Position numbers and translations under genes: made by a program
Shown: positions 5,986 through 10,648 of the stretch, piece by piece
Layout: each line of letters begins with the position of its first letter
Position numbering within the stretch: the first letter of the stretch is position 1
The notes under the pieces: generated by a model
Databases searched by the model: none
What the model saw: the letters and a program-made list of their open reading frames with translations, nothing else
What the model was told of the DNA's origin: nothing
Origin: RCC1774 sp050330855
GTDB lineage: Bacteria > Cyanobacteriota > Cyanobacteriia > Thermosynechococcales > Thermosynechococcaceae
DNA: 10,648 bases
Direction: 5' to 3'
NCBI GenBank assembly: GCA_050330855.1
Contig: JBHJNL010000145.1
Span: 1 to 10,648, forward strand

Positions 5986-6582
5986 TTAAGCCACAGGCTC
6001 ACGAGGACGTTCGGGTAGCTCTAGAACCGGCGGGGGCGCTTCACCGACAATCGCCGTCTCTTCGCCCACAATCGATTCTCGACGGGCAATCACGATCGCA
6101 CCGACCAAGGCCATCAACAGCAAAACCGAAGCCAGCTCAAAGGGAAGCAAAAAGTCACTAAAAAAGTGTTCACCCATCAATAGAGCGGTCGATTCAGGGG
6201 GAACCAAGGCTAGATTGATACCCCAGGTTGTGGTGAGTACCATCGTCGCCAGCAACGCAAATACACCGGCACAAACAAATGCTGCGGCCCCTTTACGTAA
6301 CCAGCGTCTGGGTACAGGGGTGAAATCTTCTCGTTTGTTGACGAGCATAATCGCGAATAGAATCAAGACATTGACTGCGCCCACGTAAATCAAGATTTGG
6401 GCCGCAGAGACAAAATCAGCATTGAGCAAAATGTAGAAGCCCGAAATGCTAATGAAGACGCCCGCCAACATAAACGCTGAGTAGACAATATTGTCAAAGA
6501 GAACAACGCCCAATGCCGCGCCAATCATCATGACCGACAGCAGGATTAAGCAAATAAATTGAATACCTTCTGCTAGATTCAC
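5986..6582 (-). CDS. ndhG: NAD(P)H-quinone oxidoreductase subunit 6 (NdhG, NuoJ homologue)
   Basis: NdhG is a five-helix membrane subunit of NDH-1. The strongly conserved third helix, with NADFVSAAQILIYVGAVNVL at 54-73, contains the YVGAV segment where NuoJ has a functionally important pi-bulge. The last helix reads ELASVLLLMALVGAIVIARRE (149-169) and is also typical. A Pro/Glu-rich tail (about 172-198) is hydrophilic and variable in the family. The length, 198 residues, is usual. The GTG start overlaps the ndhI stop in the sequence GTGA, so the two genes are probably translationally coupled. The downstream spacer to ndhE is longer than the other gaps in the cluster. Confidence 0.95.
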   Translation of the reverse strand: MNLAEGIQFICLILLSVMMIGAALGVVLFDNIVYSAFMLAGVFISISGFYILLNADFVSAAQILIYVGAVNVLILFAIMLVNKREDFTPVPRRWLRKGAAAFVCAGVFALLATMVLTTTWGINLALVPPESTALLMGEHFFSDFLLPFELASVLLLMALVGAIVIARRESIVGEETAIVGEAPPPVLELPERPREPVA

Positions 6583-7196
6583 TTGGCGTCAGTCTCCTTT
6601 GGTTCTTCCTGTTTCGGCGGCGCGGCGGCCACAATCGCTTCCGGTCGCTGTCCAGCACGGGCAACCTTTTCAGGTATATCATGACCATCCATGACCTTTT
6701 CGGGCAGATAGGCAAACTCTCGAATGGGTTTCACCATCGGATCTTCGGTCACCTTGTAGGGTAAACGCCCCATTGCCACGCTATCGTAGTTCAGCTCATG
6801 GCGATCGAAGGTGGATAGCTCATATTCTTCTGTGACAGAGAGGCAGTTCGTCGGACAGTACTCCACACAATTAGCGCAGAAGATACAGACGCCGAAGTCA
6901 ATGCTGTAGTGCTTAAGTTCTTTCTTCTTGATTGCTTTATTAAATTCCCAGTCCACCACCGGCAGGTTGATGGGACAAACGCGAACACAGACCTCGCAAG
7001 AGATGCACTTATCAAACTCAAAGTGAATCCGACCTCGAAAGCGCTCAGACGGGATCAGCTTCTCGTAGGGGTATTGAACCGTAATCGGACGGCGGCTCAT
7101 GTGGTCAAAGGTCACTGACAGGCCCTGCCCGATATAGCGAGCAGACTGAAAGGTTTCCTTGGCGTAGCCGGTGACTTGCTTCAGAAATTTCAGCAT
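6579..7196 (-). CDS. ndhI: NAD(P)H-quinone oxidoreductase subunit I (NdhI), two [4Fe-4S] clusters
   Basis: NdhI is the ferredoxin-like subunit of the NDH-1 peripheral arm; it relays electrons through two [4Fe-4S] clusters toward the plastoquinone site. The two CxxCxxCxxxCP motifs are intact: C64/C67/C70/C74 (CISCEVCVRVCP) and C104/C107/C110/C114 (CIFCANCVEYCP). In the usual 8Fe arrangement the fourth Cys of each motif ligates the other cluster. The N-terminal amphipathic segment and the ITVQYPYEKLIPSERFRGRI block (38-57) match cyanobacterial and chloroplast NdhI. The C-terminal tail (about 175-205, Ala/Pro/Glu-rich) is variable. The start is ATG, 73 bases behind ndhA, and the stop overlaps the ndhG start. 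Confidence 0.97.
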   Translation of the reverse strand: MLKFLKQVTGYAKETFQSARYIGQGLSVTFDHMSRRPITVQYPYEKLIPSERFRGRIHFEFDKCISCEVCVRVCPINLPVVDWEFNKAIKKKELKHYSIDFGVCIFCANCVEYCPTNCLSVTEEYELSTFDRHELNYDSVAMGRLPYKVTEDPMVKPIREFAYLPEKVMDGHDIPEKVARAGQRPEAIVAAAPPKQEEPKETDAK

Positions 7197-7269
7197 GGTT
7201 TAGGTCGTTCTCTAGAAAAGTTTAAGATAGAGCAGATTAGCGTTCGTCGGTTTGAGTTAGCATGGGCTG

Positions 7270-8388
7270 CTATCCGCCAAAGAAAGATGGTAAGGCCAGT
7301 TTTAGACCGGCTGTTAACAGCAAATTGACTAAACCAATTGGGAGTAGAAACTTCCAACCTAGATCAAGAAGCTGATCAATGCGAACTCGGGGAACCGTCC
7401 AGCGGAGCAGAATAGCAAGGAATACAAATAGATAAGCCTTCAAAAGCATCATCACAATTCCCAGAGAACCAGTCACGATCTGCAGAATGGAATTGTCAGC
7501 GCTGACATGAAGCCAGCTGGCAAGCAAATCAGTGGGGATGATGAAGTTCCAACCACCGAGATAAAGCACTGAGACCAAGAGAGCTGAAAGGACGAGATTG
7601 ACGTAGGAACCTAGATAGAAGAGAGCAAATTTCATGCCTGAATATTCGGTTTGGTAACCTGCAACAATTTCTTCTTCTGCTTCAGGTAAATCGAATGGGA
7701 TTCTCTCGCACTCGGCGAGTGCAGAGATCCAAAATAGAAAGAGACCCGCTGGTTGTCTCCAAAGATTCCAAGTCGCAATGCCGTAGCCAGATTGCTGATT
7801 AACGATATCCACGGTGCTGAGGCTGTTGGACATCATTACAACGGCTAAGACCGCCAGAGCCAGAGGTATTTCGTAGCTAATCGACTGGGCTGCAGCTCGA
7901 AGCCCCCCTAATAGGGCGTACTTATTGTTGGAGGCATAGCCTGCCATTAAGAGGCCAATGGGGACAATGCTCGAAAGAGCAATCCAAAGAAAAATGCCGA
8001 TGCCGAGGTCTGTAATCATTAGATTCTGACCGAAGGGCACGATCAGATAGGACAAGAAAACGGGGATGACGACAATCACCGGCCCTAGGGTGAACAGCCA
8101 AGGATCGGCGTTAGCGGGGACAATATCTTCTTTGAAAACCAGCTTGATCCCATCGGCGACCGGGGCCAAGATACCGAGGGGGCCAATAAATTCAGGGCCA
8201 ATCCGCTGTTGGGCTGCAGCAGAAATTTTCCGCTCTAGCCACACAGCGACTAAAACCCCGACGGTGGCCCCAATTAGCATGAGCAAAAGGGGAAGCGGGA
8301 GCCAAACGGCTTTGGCTGCACCTGGGGAGAGGCCAAAGTCCATTAAGGTTTCGATGAAGCGTTGCTGCAGATCAATGCCTGAGTTCAT
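7270..8388 (-). CDS. ndhA: NAD(P)H-quinone oxidoreductase subunit 1 (NdhA, NuoH homologue)
   Basis: NdhA anchors the peripheral arm to the membrane arm and forms much of the plastoquinone chamber. Family hallmarks are present in order: VWLERKISAAAQQRIGP (49-65), GPLGILAPVADGIKLVFKED (69-88), the acidic quinone-loop segment ECERIPFDLPEAEEEIVAGY (226-245) followed by QTEYSG, and the C-terminal LRWTVPRVRIDQLLDLGWK (328-346). About eight transmembrane helices are expected and the hydrophobic pattern fits. The 372-residue length is normal. The ATG start gives the usual MNSGIDLQ opening. It follows gltA by 72 bases and begins the ndhA-I-G-E series. A possible -10 box and a hairpin lie in the gltA-ndhA gap, so it may have its own promoter as well as read-through. 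Confidence 0.97.
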   Translation of the reverse strand: MNSGIDLQQRFIETLMDFGLSPGAAKAVWLPLPLLLMLIGATVGVLVAVWLERKISAAAQQRIGPEFIGPLGILAPVADGIKLVFKEDIVPANADPWLFTLGPVIVVIPVFLSYLIVPFGQNLMITDLGIGIFLWIALSSIVPIGLLMAGYASNNKYALLGGLRAAAQSISYEIPLALAVLAVVMMSNSLSTVDIVNQQSGYGIATWNLWRQPAGLFLFWISALAECERIPFDLPEAEEEIVAGYQTEYSGMKFALFYLGSYVNLVLSALLVSVLYLGGWNFIIPTDLLASWLHVSADNSILQIVTGSLGIVMMLLKAYLFVFLAILLRWTVPRVRIDQLLDLGWKFLLPIGLVNLLLTAGLKLALPSFFGG

Positions 8389-8405
8389 GTCTGACTCTAG
8401 TCTTT

Positions 8406-8435
8406 GTAAGGTTTGTTCCAGCCTTACTTAGTATA
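8406..8435 (-). promoter_or_regulatory. Candidate -10 box and leader hairpin before ndhA
   Basis: On the minus strand TATACT (8430-8435) resembles a sigma-70 -10 box; no good -35 box is seen at the expected distance. Just downstream, GTAAGG and CCTTAC (8406-8411 and 8422-8427) can form a 6-base-pair hairpin with a 10-base loop, ending 17 bases before the ndhA ATG. It could be a secondary promoter with a structured leader, or the hairpin could be a read-through element between gltA and ndhA. Confidence 0.3.
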
Positions 8436-8460
8436 GGGTGCTAGTTAAGATTTAAGGGAT

Positions 8461-9597
8461 CTAGCGAGCCGCAATTGGAACATAGGGCTGATTGTGCTCA
8501 CCAATATAAATCTGGGTGGGTCGATAGATGCGGTTTGCATCAAGCTGTTCTCGCCAGTGGGCCAGCCAGCCCGCAACGCGTGCGATCGCAAATATCGGCG
8601 TAAACAAATCGGTCGGAATCCCAAGCCGCTTATACACTAGCCCAGAATAAAAATCGACATTGGGGTGAATCCCTTTATCGCCCAGCTTGTCGGTGACAAT
8701 TTTCTCTAGCTCTAGGGCAATCTCGTAATATTTATCGCTCCCCAACTCCTCAAAGATCTGCTCCACCAGCTTTTGCAAAATCTTGGCACGGGGATCCTTG
8801 ACCTTGTAGACACGATGCCCAAAGCCCATGATCTTTGACTTGGCGGCAAACTTTTCCTCTAGAAACGGTCGCACATTTTCCACCGAGCCAATCTGCTCTA
8901 GCATTTCAATCACTTCCTCGTTTGCGCCCCCATGCAGCGGCCCACCCAACGTGCCCACCGCTGACGCCACAATGGCGTAGGGGTCGGTCAGAGTTGAGGC
9001 TGTGACACGGGCCGAAAAGGTAGAAGCATTCATGGTGTGCTCGGCATGGAGGGTCAAGCAGGTGTCAAAAATACGGGATTGGATGGGATCAGGTTCCTGT
9101 TCATTGAGCATGTACAGAAAATTGGCGGCGTAGTCCAAATCATCGCGGGGCTGAATGGGATCATTGCCCTTGCGGATATGCTCGAACGCCGCCACCATGG
9201 TGGGAATCTTCGCCAGCAGACGGACCACAGCCCGTCGAATATAGTTTGGGTCTTTGAGTTCTCGTTTGGAGTAAAACAGGCCCAGAGCTGCTGCCGAGGC
9301 CTGCAACGCATCCATCGGATGACCGCTTTCAGGGAAGCATTTCATCATGTCGCGGATGCGATATTTGACCCGGCGGTGGTGGGTGATTTCATACTCAAAG
9401 GCAGCAAGCTCGTCTGCCTTCGGGAATTCTCCCCAAATCAACAGGTAGGCTGTTTCAAGAAAGCTGCCCTGCTCTGCAAGCTGTTCAATGGGGACGCCGC
9501 GATATTCAAGACGGCCAACTTTTCCATCGACGAAGCTGATTTTTGATTGGGCGGCAGGAATACCTTCTAAGCCGACTTGATATTCACAGGCTGTCAT
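8461..9597 (-). CDS. gltA: Citrate synthase
   Basis: Citrate synthase condenses acetyl-CoA and oxaloacetate to citrate in the cytosol, feeding 2-oxoglutarate supply for nitrogen assimilation in cyanobacteria. Catalytic residues are visible: H222 in GGPLHGGAN, H261 in MGFGHRVYK and D315 in HPNVDFYSG, with HAEH at 184-187 and the arginine-rich C-terminal WREQLDANRIYRP binding region. At 378 residues it is the shorter type found in many bacteria and archaea, without the N-terminal extension of the about 430-residue E. coli enzyme. The sequence alone does not exclude some 2-methylcitrate synthase activity, but no prp genes are nearby. The ATG start gives MTACEYQVGLEGIPAAQS, typical of cyanobacterial GltA. 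A 184-base upstream gap holds a promoter-like element and a stem-loop. Confidence 0.96.
   Translation of the reverse strand: MTACEYQVGLEGIPAAQSKISFVDGKVGRLEYRGVPIEQLAEQGSFLETAYLLIWGEFPKADELAAFEYEITHHRRVKYRIRDMMKCFPESGHPMDALQASAAALGLFYSKRELKDPNYIRRAVVRLLAKIPTMVAAFEHIRKGNDPIQPRDDLDYAANFLYMLNEQEPDPIQSRIFDTCLTLHAEHTMNASTFSARVTASTLTDPYAIVASAVGTLGGPLHGGANEEVIEMLEQIGSVENVRPFLEEKFAAKSKIMGFGHRVYKVKDPRAKILQKLVEQIFEELGSDKYYEIALELEKIVTDKLGDKGIHPNVDFYSGLVYKRLGIPTDLFTPIFAIARVAGWLAHWREQLDANRIYRPTQIYIGEHNQPYVPIAAR
8582..8589. repeat. HIP1 octamer, in gltA
   Basis: Exact GCGATCGC, flanked by T and A so that the palindrome extends to ten bases. Confidence 0.8.
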
Positions 9598-9631
9598 AGG
9601 GCAACTCAGTATTGAAGGGTGTCATCGCGTT

Positions 9632-9669
9632 AGTCTCTTCACCAATGCCAAAGCACATGGAACGAGACT
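9632..9669 (-). promoter_or_regulatory. Stem-loop in the gltA leader
   Basis: AGTCTC (9632-9637) and GAGACT (9664-9669) are perfect 6-base arms. Inside them CCA/TGG and TGC/GCA can pair imperfectly around a CAAA loop. The structure ends 34 bases before the gltA ATG and would be in the mRNA leader if transcription starts near 9710. It matches no riboswitch class that I recognise. Confidence 0.35.
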
Positions 9670-9716
9670 CCTATGGCGTTGGGAATGACTAGACTTGAGC
9701 CGATGATGTCACAACC

Positions 9717-9725
9717 ATAATACCA
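9717..9725 (-). promoter_or_regulatory. Candidate extended -10 promoter of gltA
   Basis: On the minus strand TGGTATTAT is a TGN extended -10 with hexamer TATTAT. No convincing -35 box lies 16-18 bases upstream, which an extended -10 can tolerate. Just upstream are the near-palindrome ACTTCAAGT (9730-9738) and CCAGTC at 9723-9728 and 9739-9744, a 16-base direct repeat that could bind a regulator. I see no NtcA box (GTA-N8-TAC). Confidence 0.4.
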
Positions 9726-9781
9726 GTCCACTTCAAGTCCAGTCTGTGCCTGACATAGCGATTCTTAAGGTGTTGAGAATT

Positions 9782-10084
9782 CTAGGTCCAGTCTTCTTTT
9801 TTACTGGTCTTGATAGCATAGAGCTGCTCTGTTTCGTGAATGAGGCGAGTTTTCTCGAACAGGTCTGCTTCAGTGAGTTCCCATTTCTTCAGTACTGTAT
9901 CTAAATCTGTTTGAATATCCCAGCCACCGGGAAAGCCATTGTAGCGAATCCGTAGACGGGCTAACTCAGCGAGGTTGAGGTTGGTGGGTTCTTCGCGCAT
10001 CAGTTGGTTTGCCACTTGGCGATCGCGGCTCCATTGCGGGTGTTGTTGATCAAGCTGTCCAGCTTTAGATGAAGGTTGTTTCAT
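9782..10084 (-). CDS. DUF3288-like cyanobacterial protein, 100 aa
   Basis: A soluble, charged protein of unknown function. The core reads DQQHPQWSRDRQVANQLMRE (12-31), then EPTNLNLAELARLRIRYNGF (32-51), PGGWDIQTDLDTVLKKWELT (52-71), and ends LIHETEQLYAIKTSKKEDW. This matches, from memory, the DUF3288 family of small cyanobacterial proteins, including the DQQHP start, NLAELARLRIRY block and DW ending. There is no signal peptide or membrane segment. The ATG at 10084 adds about 11 variable residues before DQQHP. It shares its strand with gltA but is separated by 184 bases and probably has its own promoter. The divergent neighbour is an antitoxin-like gene. Confidence 0.75.
   Translation of the reverse strand: MKQPSSKAGQLDQQHPQWSRDRQVANQLMREEPTNLNLAELARLRIRYNGFPGGWDIQTDLDTVLKKWELTEADLFEKTRLIHETEQLYAIKTSKKEDWT
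10019..10026. repeat. HIP1 octamer, in the DUF3288-like gene
   Basis: Exact GCGATCGC near the 5' end of the gene. Confidence 0.8.
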
Positions 10085-10107
10085 CGCAACGGATATGAGA
10101 CTTTTTA

Positions 10108-10137
10108 AGTATTGAATTCATCTTGCCTCTGACTCAA
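10108..10137 (-). promoter_or_regulatory. Candidate promoter of the DUF3288-like gene
   Basis: On the minus strand TTGAGT (10132-10137) and AATACT (10108-10113) are spaced 18 bases apart, placing a start of transcription about 16 bases before the ATG. Both boxes deviate from consensus by two bases or so. Confidence 0.35.
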
Positions 10138-10154
10138 TGACTGAGCCACCTCGC

Positions 10155-10186
10155 TTGATATTATGAAGGGAAGATTTTGTTAGTAT
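10155..10186 (+). promoter_or_regulatory. Candidate promoter of the antitoxin-like gene
   Basis: TGTTAGTAT (10178-10186) is an extended -10 with hexamer TAGTAT. TTGATA (10155-10160) resembles a -35 box but sits 20 bases away, longer than usual. It is divergent from the promoter proposed for the DUF3288-like gene. Confidence 0.35.
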
Positions 10187-10214
10187 AGCAAGGGTCTACC
10201 TCTTAAATCGTCAT

Positions 10215-10219
10215 GGGAG
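10215..10219 (+). promoter_or_regulatory. Ribosome binding site of the antitoxin-like gene
   Basis: GGGAG lies six bases before the ATG at 10226. It is the best-placed Shine-Dalgarno sequence that I noticed in the window and supports this start. Confidence 0.6.
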
Positions 10220-10225
10220 TGAGCA

Positions 10226-10429
10226 ATGCCGTTTGCAGATATCTTGGAAGCCATTGACCAGTTATCCTTGGATGAGCAAGCAACGTTGATGAATATTGTG
10301 CAGAATCGGTTGGCAGCAGAAGGGCGTAAGCAATTAGCAGCCGAAGTTCAGTCTGCCCAGCGAGAGTTTGCCCAAGGACTCTGTAAAACAACAACTGTTG
10401 ATGAACTAATGACAGAAATCCTGGCTTGA
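10226..10429 (+). CDS. Type II toxin-antitoxin system antitoxin-like protein, 67 aa
   Basis: This short acidic protein has the layout of antitoxins common in cyanobacterial RelE-type modules. An N-terminal helix (ILEAIDQLSLDEQATLMNIV, 6-25) is followed by a basic/glutamine-rich helix (NRLAAEGRKQLAAEVQSAQR), a linker, and a C-terminal segment TTTVDELMTEIL (55-66) that would be the toxin-binding end. Its stop codon overlaps the start of the following toxin-like frame (TTGA), the usual arrangement for such pairs. The start is supported by a GGGAG site. Family assignment rests on this pattern and on the toxin-like neighbour. Because the toxin is broken, the antitoxin may be an orphan that persists to neutralise a related toxin elsewhere or is simply decaying. 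Confidence 0.7.
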   Translation: MPFADILEAIDQLSLDEQATLMNIVQNRLAAEGRKQLAAEVQSAQREFAQGLCKTTTVDELMTEILA

Positions 10430-10590
10430 AAACGATTCTTGTCTACTCCAATACATTTATGAGGGCAGCTAAACGATTTGTTAAAAAGCGTCCTCAAGTC
10501 GCAAATGACTTAAAAATCGCCCTGGAACTATTGGGATACAGCTTAAAGCGGGACACTTTAGTGTGGGTCTTATCTAACGAAAATGGCTGA
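10426..10590 (+). pseudogene. RelE-like toxin gene, truncated or frameshifted
   Basis: Starting at TTG (10426) the frame reads MKTILVYSNTFMRAAKRF, then VKKRPQVANDLKIALELLG, matching the N-terminal helices of cyanobacterial RelE-family mRNA interferases. Intact members are about 85-95 residues and continue with a DPF.P.LKTHKLKG block, a W.....YD.RI(V/I)F block and a TH(D/E)EVY ending. Here recognisable similarity stops at about residue 38 and the frame ends at a TGA after 54 codons. The C-terminal strands that carry the usual catalytic residues are absent in all three forward frames up to the window edge. A deletion, frameshift or inserted repeat near 10535-10540 is likely. A short divergent toxin is possible but less likely. 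Confidence 0.6.
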
Positions 10591-10625
10591 AGCGCTTACT
10601 CTATCAGGCAAAAGCTAAAATCCAT

Positions 10626-10644
10626 GCGGGGCAAGCTGTCCCGC
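10626..10644. repeat. GC-rich hairpin at the right edge (REP-like or terminator-like)
   Basis: GCGGGGC (10626-10632) pairs with GTCCCGC (10638-10644) around the loop AAGCT, giving seven pairs including one G-T. CTTA follows and the window ends. Short GC-rich hairpins of this kind recur as dispersed repeats in cyanobacterial genomes. A terminator cannot be judged because the sequence beyond is missing. Confidence 0.45.
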
Positions 10645-10648
10645 CTTA

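Noticed and set aside
6579..6582. GTGA overlap of ndhI stop and ndhG start as something unusual
   Set aside because: Four-base overlaps with a GTG start are ordinary in operons; it is recorded with the genes as evidence of coupling only.
8066..8431. 121-codon plus-strand open frame opposite the start of ndhA
   Set aside because: It covers conserved NdhA codons in antisense. The translation is Ser/Thr/Pro-rich without any recognisable domain.
9037..9546. 169-codon plus-strand open frame opposite gltA
   Set aside because: It is the antisense of a strongly conserved citrate synthase gene, shows no family motif and has no ribosome binding site that I can see. High-quality coding on the minus strand explains the open frame.
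9598..9781. Glutamine riboswitch or NtcA-dependent promoter in front of gltA
   Set aside because: I found neither a GTA-N8-TAC box nor the conserved segments of the glnA RNA motif in this spacer.
1..10648. tRNA or rRNA genes, CRISPR arrays, prophage or biosynthetic clusters
   Set aside because: No cloverleaf-like sequence, no regularly spaced repeats and no genes of those systems were seen on either strand.

Overview
The window is cyanobacterial chromosome. It carries ndhA-ndhI-ndhG-ndhE of the photosynthetic NDH-1 complex, whose products match cyanobacterial and chloroplast NdhA/I/G/E closely. It also has citrate synthase directly upstream of ndhA, a DUF3288-type protein that I know only from cyanobacteria, and four exact HIP1 octamers (GCGATCGC). 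The genus cannot be fixed from this sequence; a HIP1-bearing Leptolyngbya- or Acaryochloris-like organism is a guess.

Layout. Left edge (1-700, accessory): the first 12 codons of a minus-strand transposase-like gene leave the window at base 1. Next to it is a plus-strand DUF29 gene that has lost its 5' part, probably to that insertion element, followed by a small membrane protein of unknown function. Central block (785-10084): twelve genes all lie on the minus strand. In transcription order they are a DUF3288-like protein, gltA, ndhA, ndhI, ndhG, ndhE, a rhomboid protease, a LysM/degenerate-M23 envelope protein, an RDD membrane protein, rpmG, rpsR and an RNase II-family exoribonuclease. From gltA onward the gaps are mostly under 80 bases, and ndhI/ndhG overlap by four bases. 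Right edge (10226-10648, accessory): a type II antitoxin-like gene is followed by a RelE-like toxin gene that breaks off after about 38 recognisable residues, then a GC-rich hairpin.

How the genes work together. NdhA, NdhG and NdhE are membrane subunits, and NdhI is the two-cluster Fe-S subunit that passes electrons toward plastoquinone, for respiration and cyclic electron flow around photosystem I. GltA feeds carbon into the TCA branch. rpmG and rpsR encode ribosomal proteins L33 and S18 and sit just upstream of an exoribonuclease gene, so translation and RNA-turnover functions are adjacent. The rhomboid, LysM/M23-like and RDD genes between them encode membrane or envelope proteins with no proven link to either group.

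Most of the window is ordinary housekeeping sequence, and I see no clear new multi-gene system. The points most worth checking are the LysM/M23 protein that has lost every zinc-ligand histidine, the rhomboid protease 15 bases behind ndhE, stem-loops in the rnb and gltA leaders, a 15-base tandem duplication in the ndhG-ndhE spacer, and the decayed mobile or toxin-antitoxin material at both edges. No stretch over 300 bases lacks a gene.
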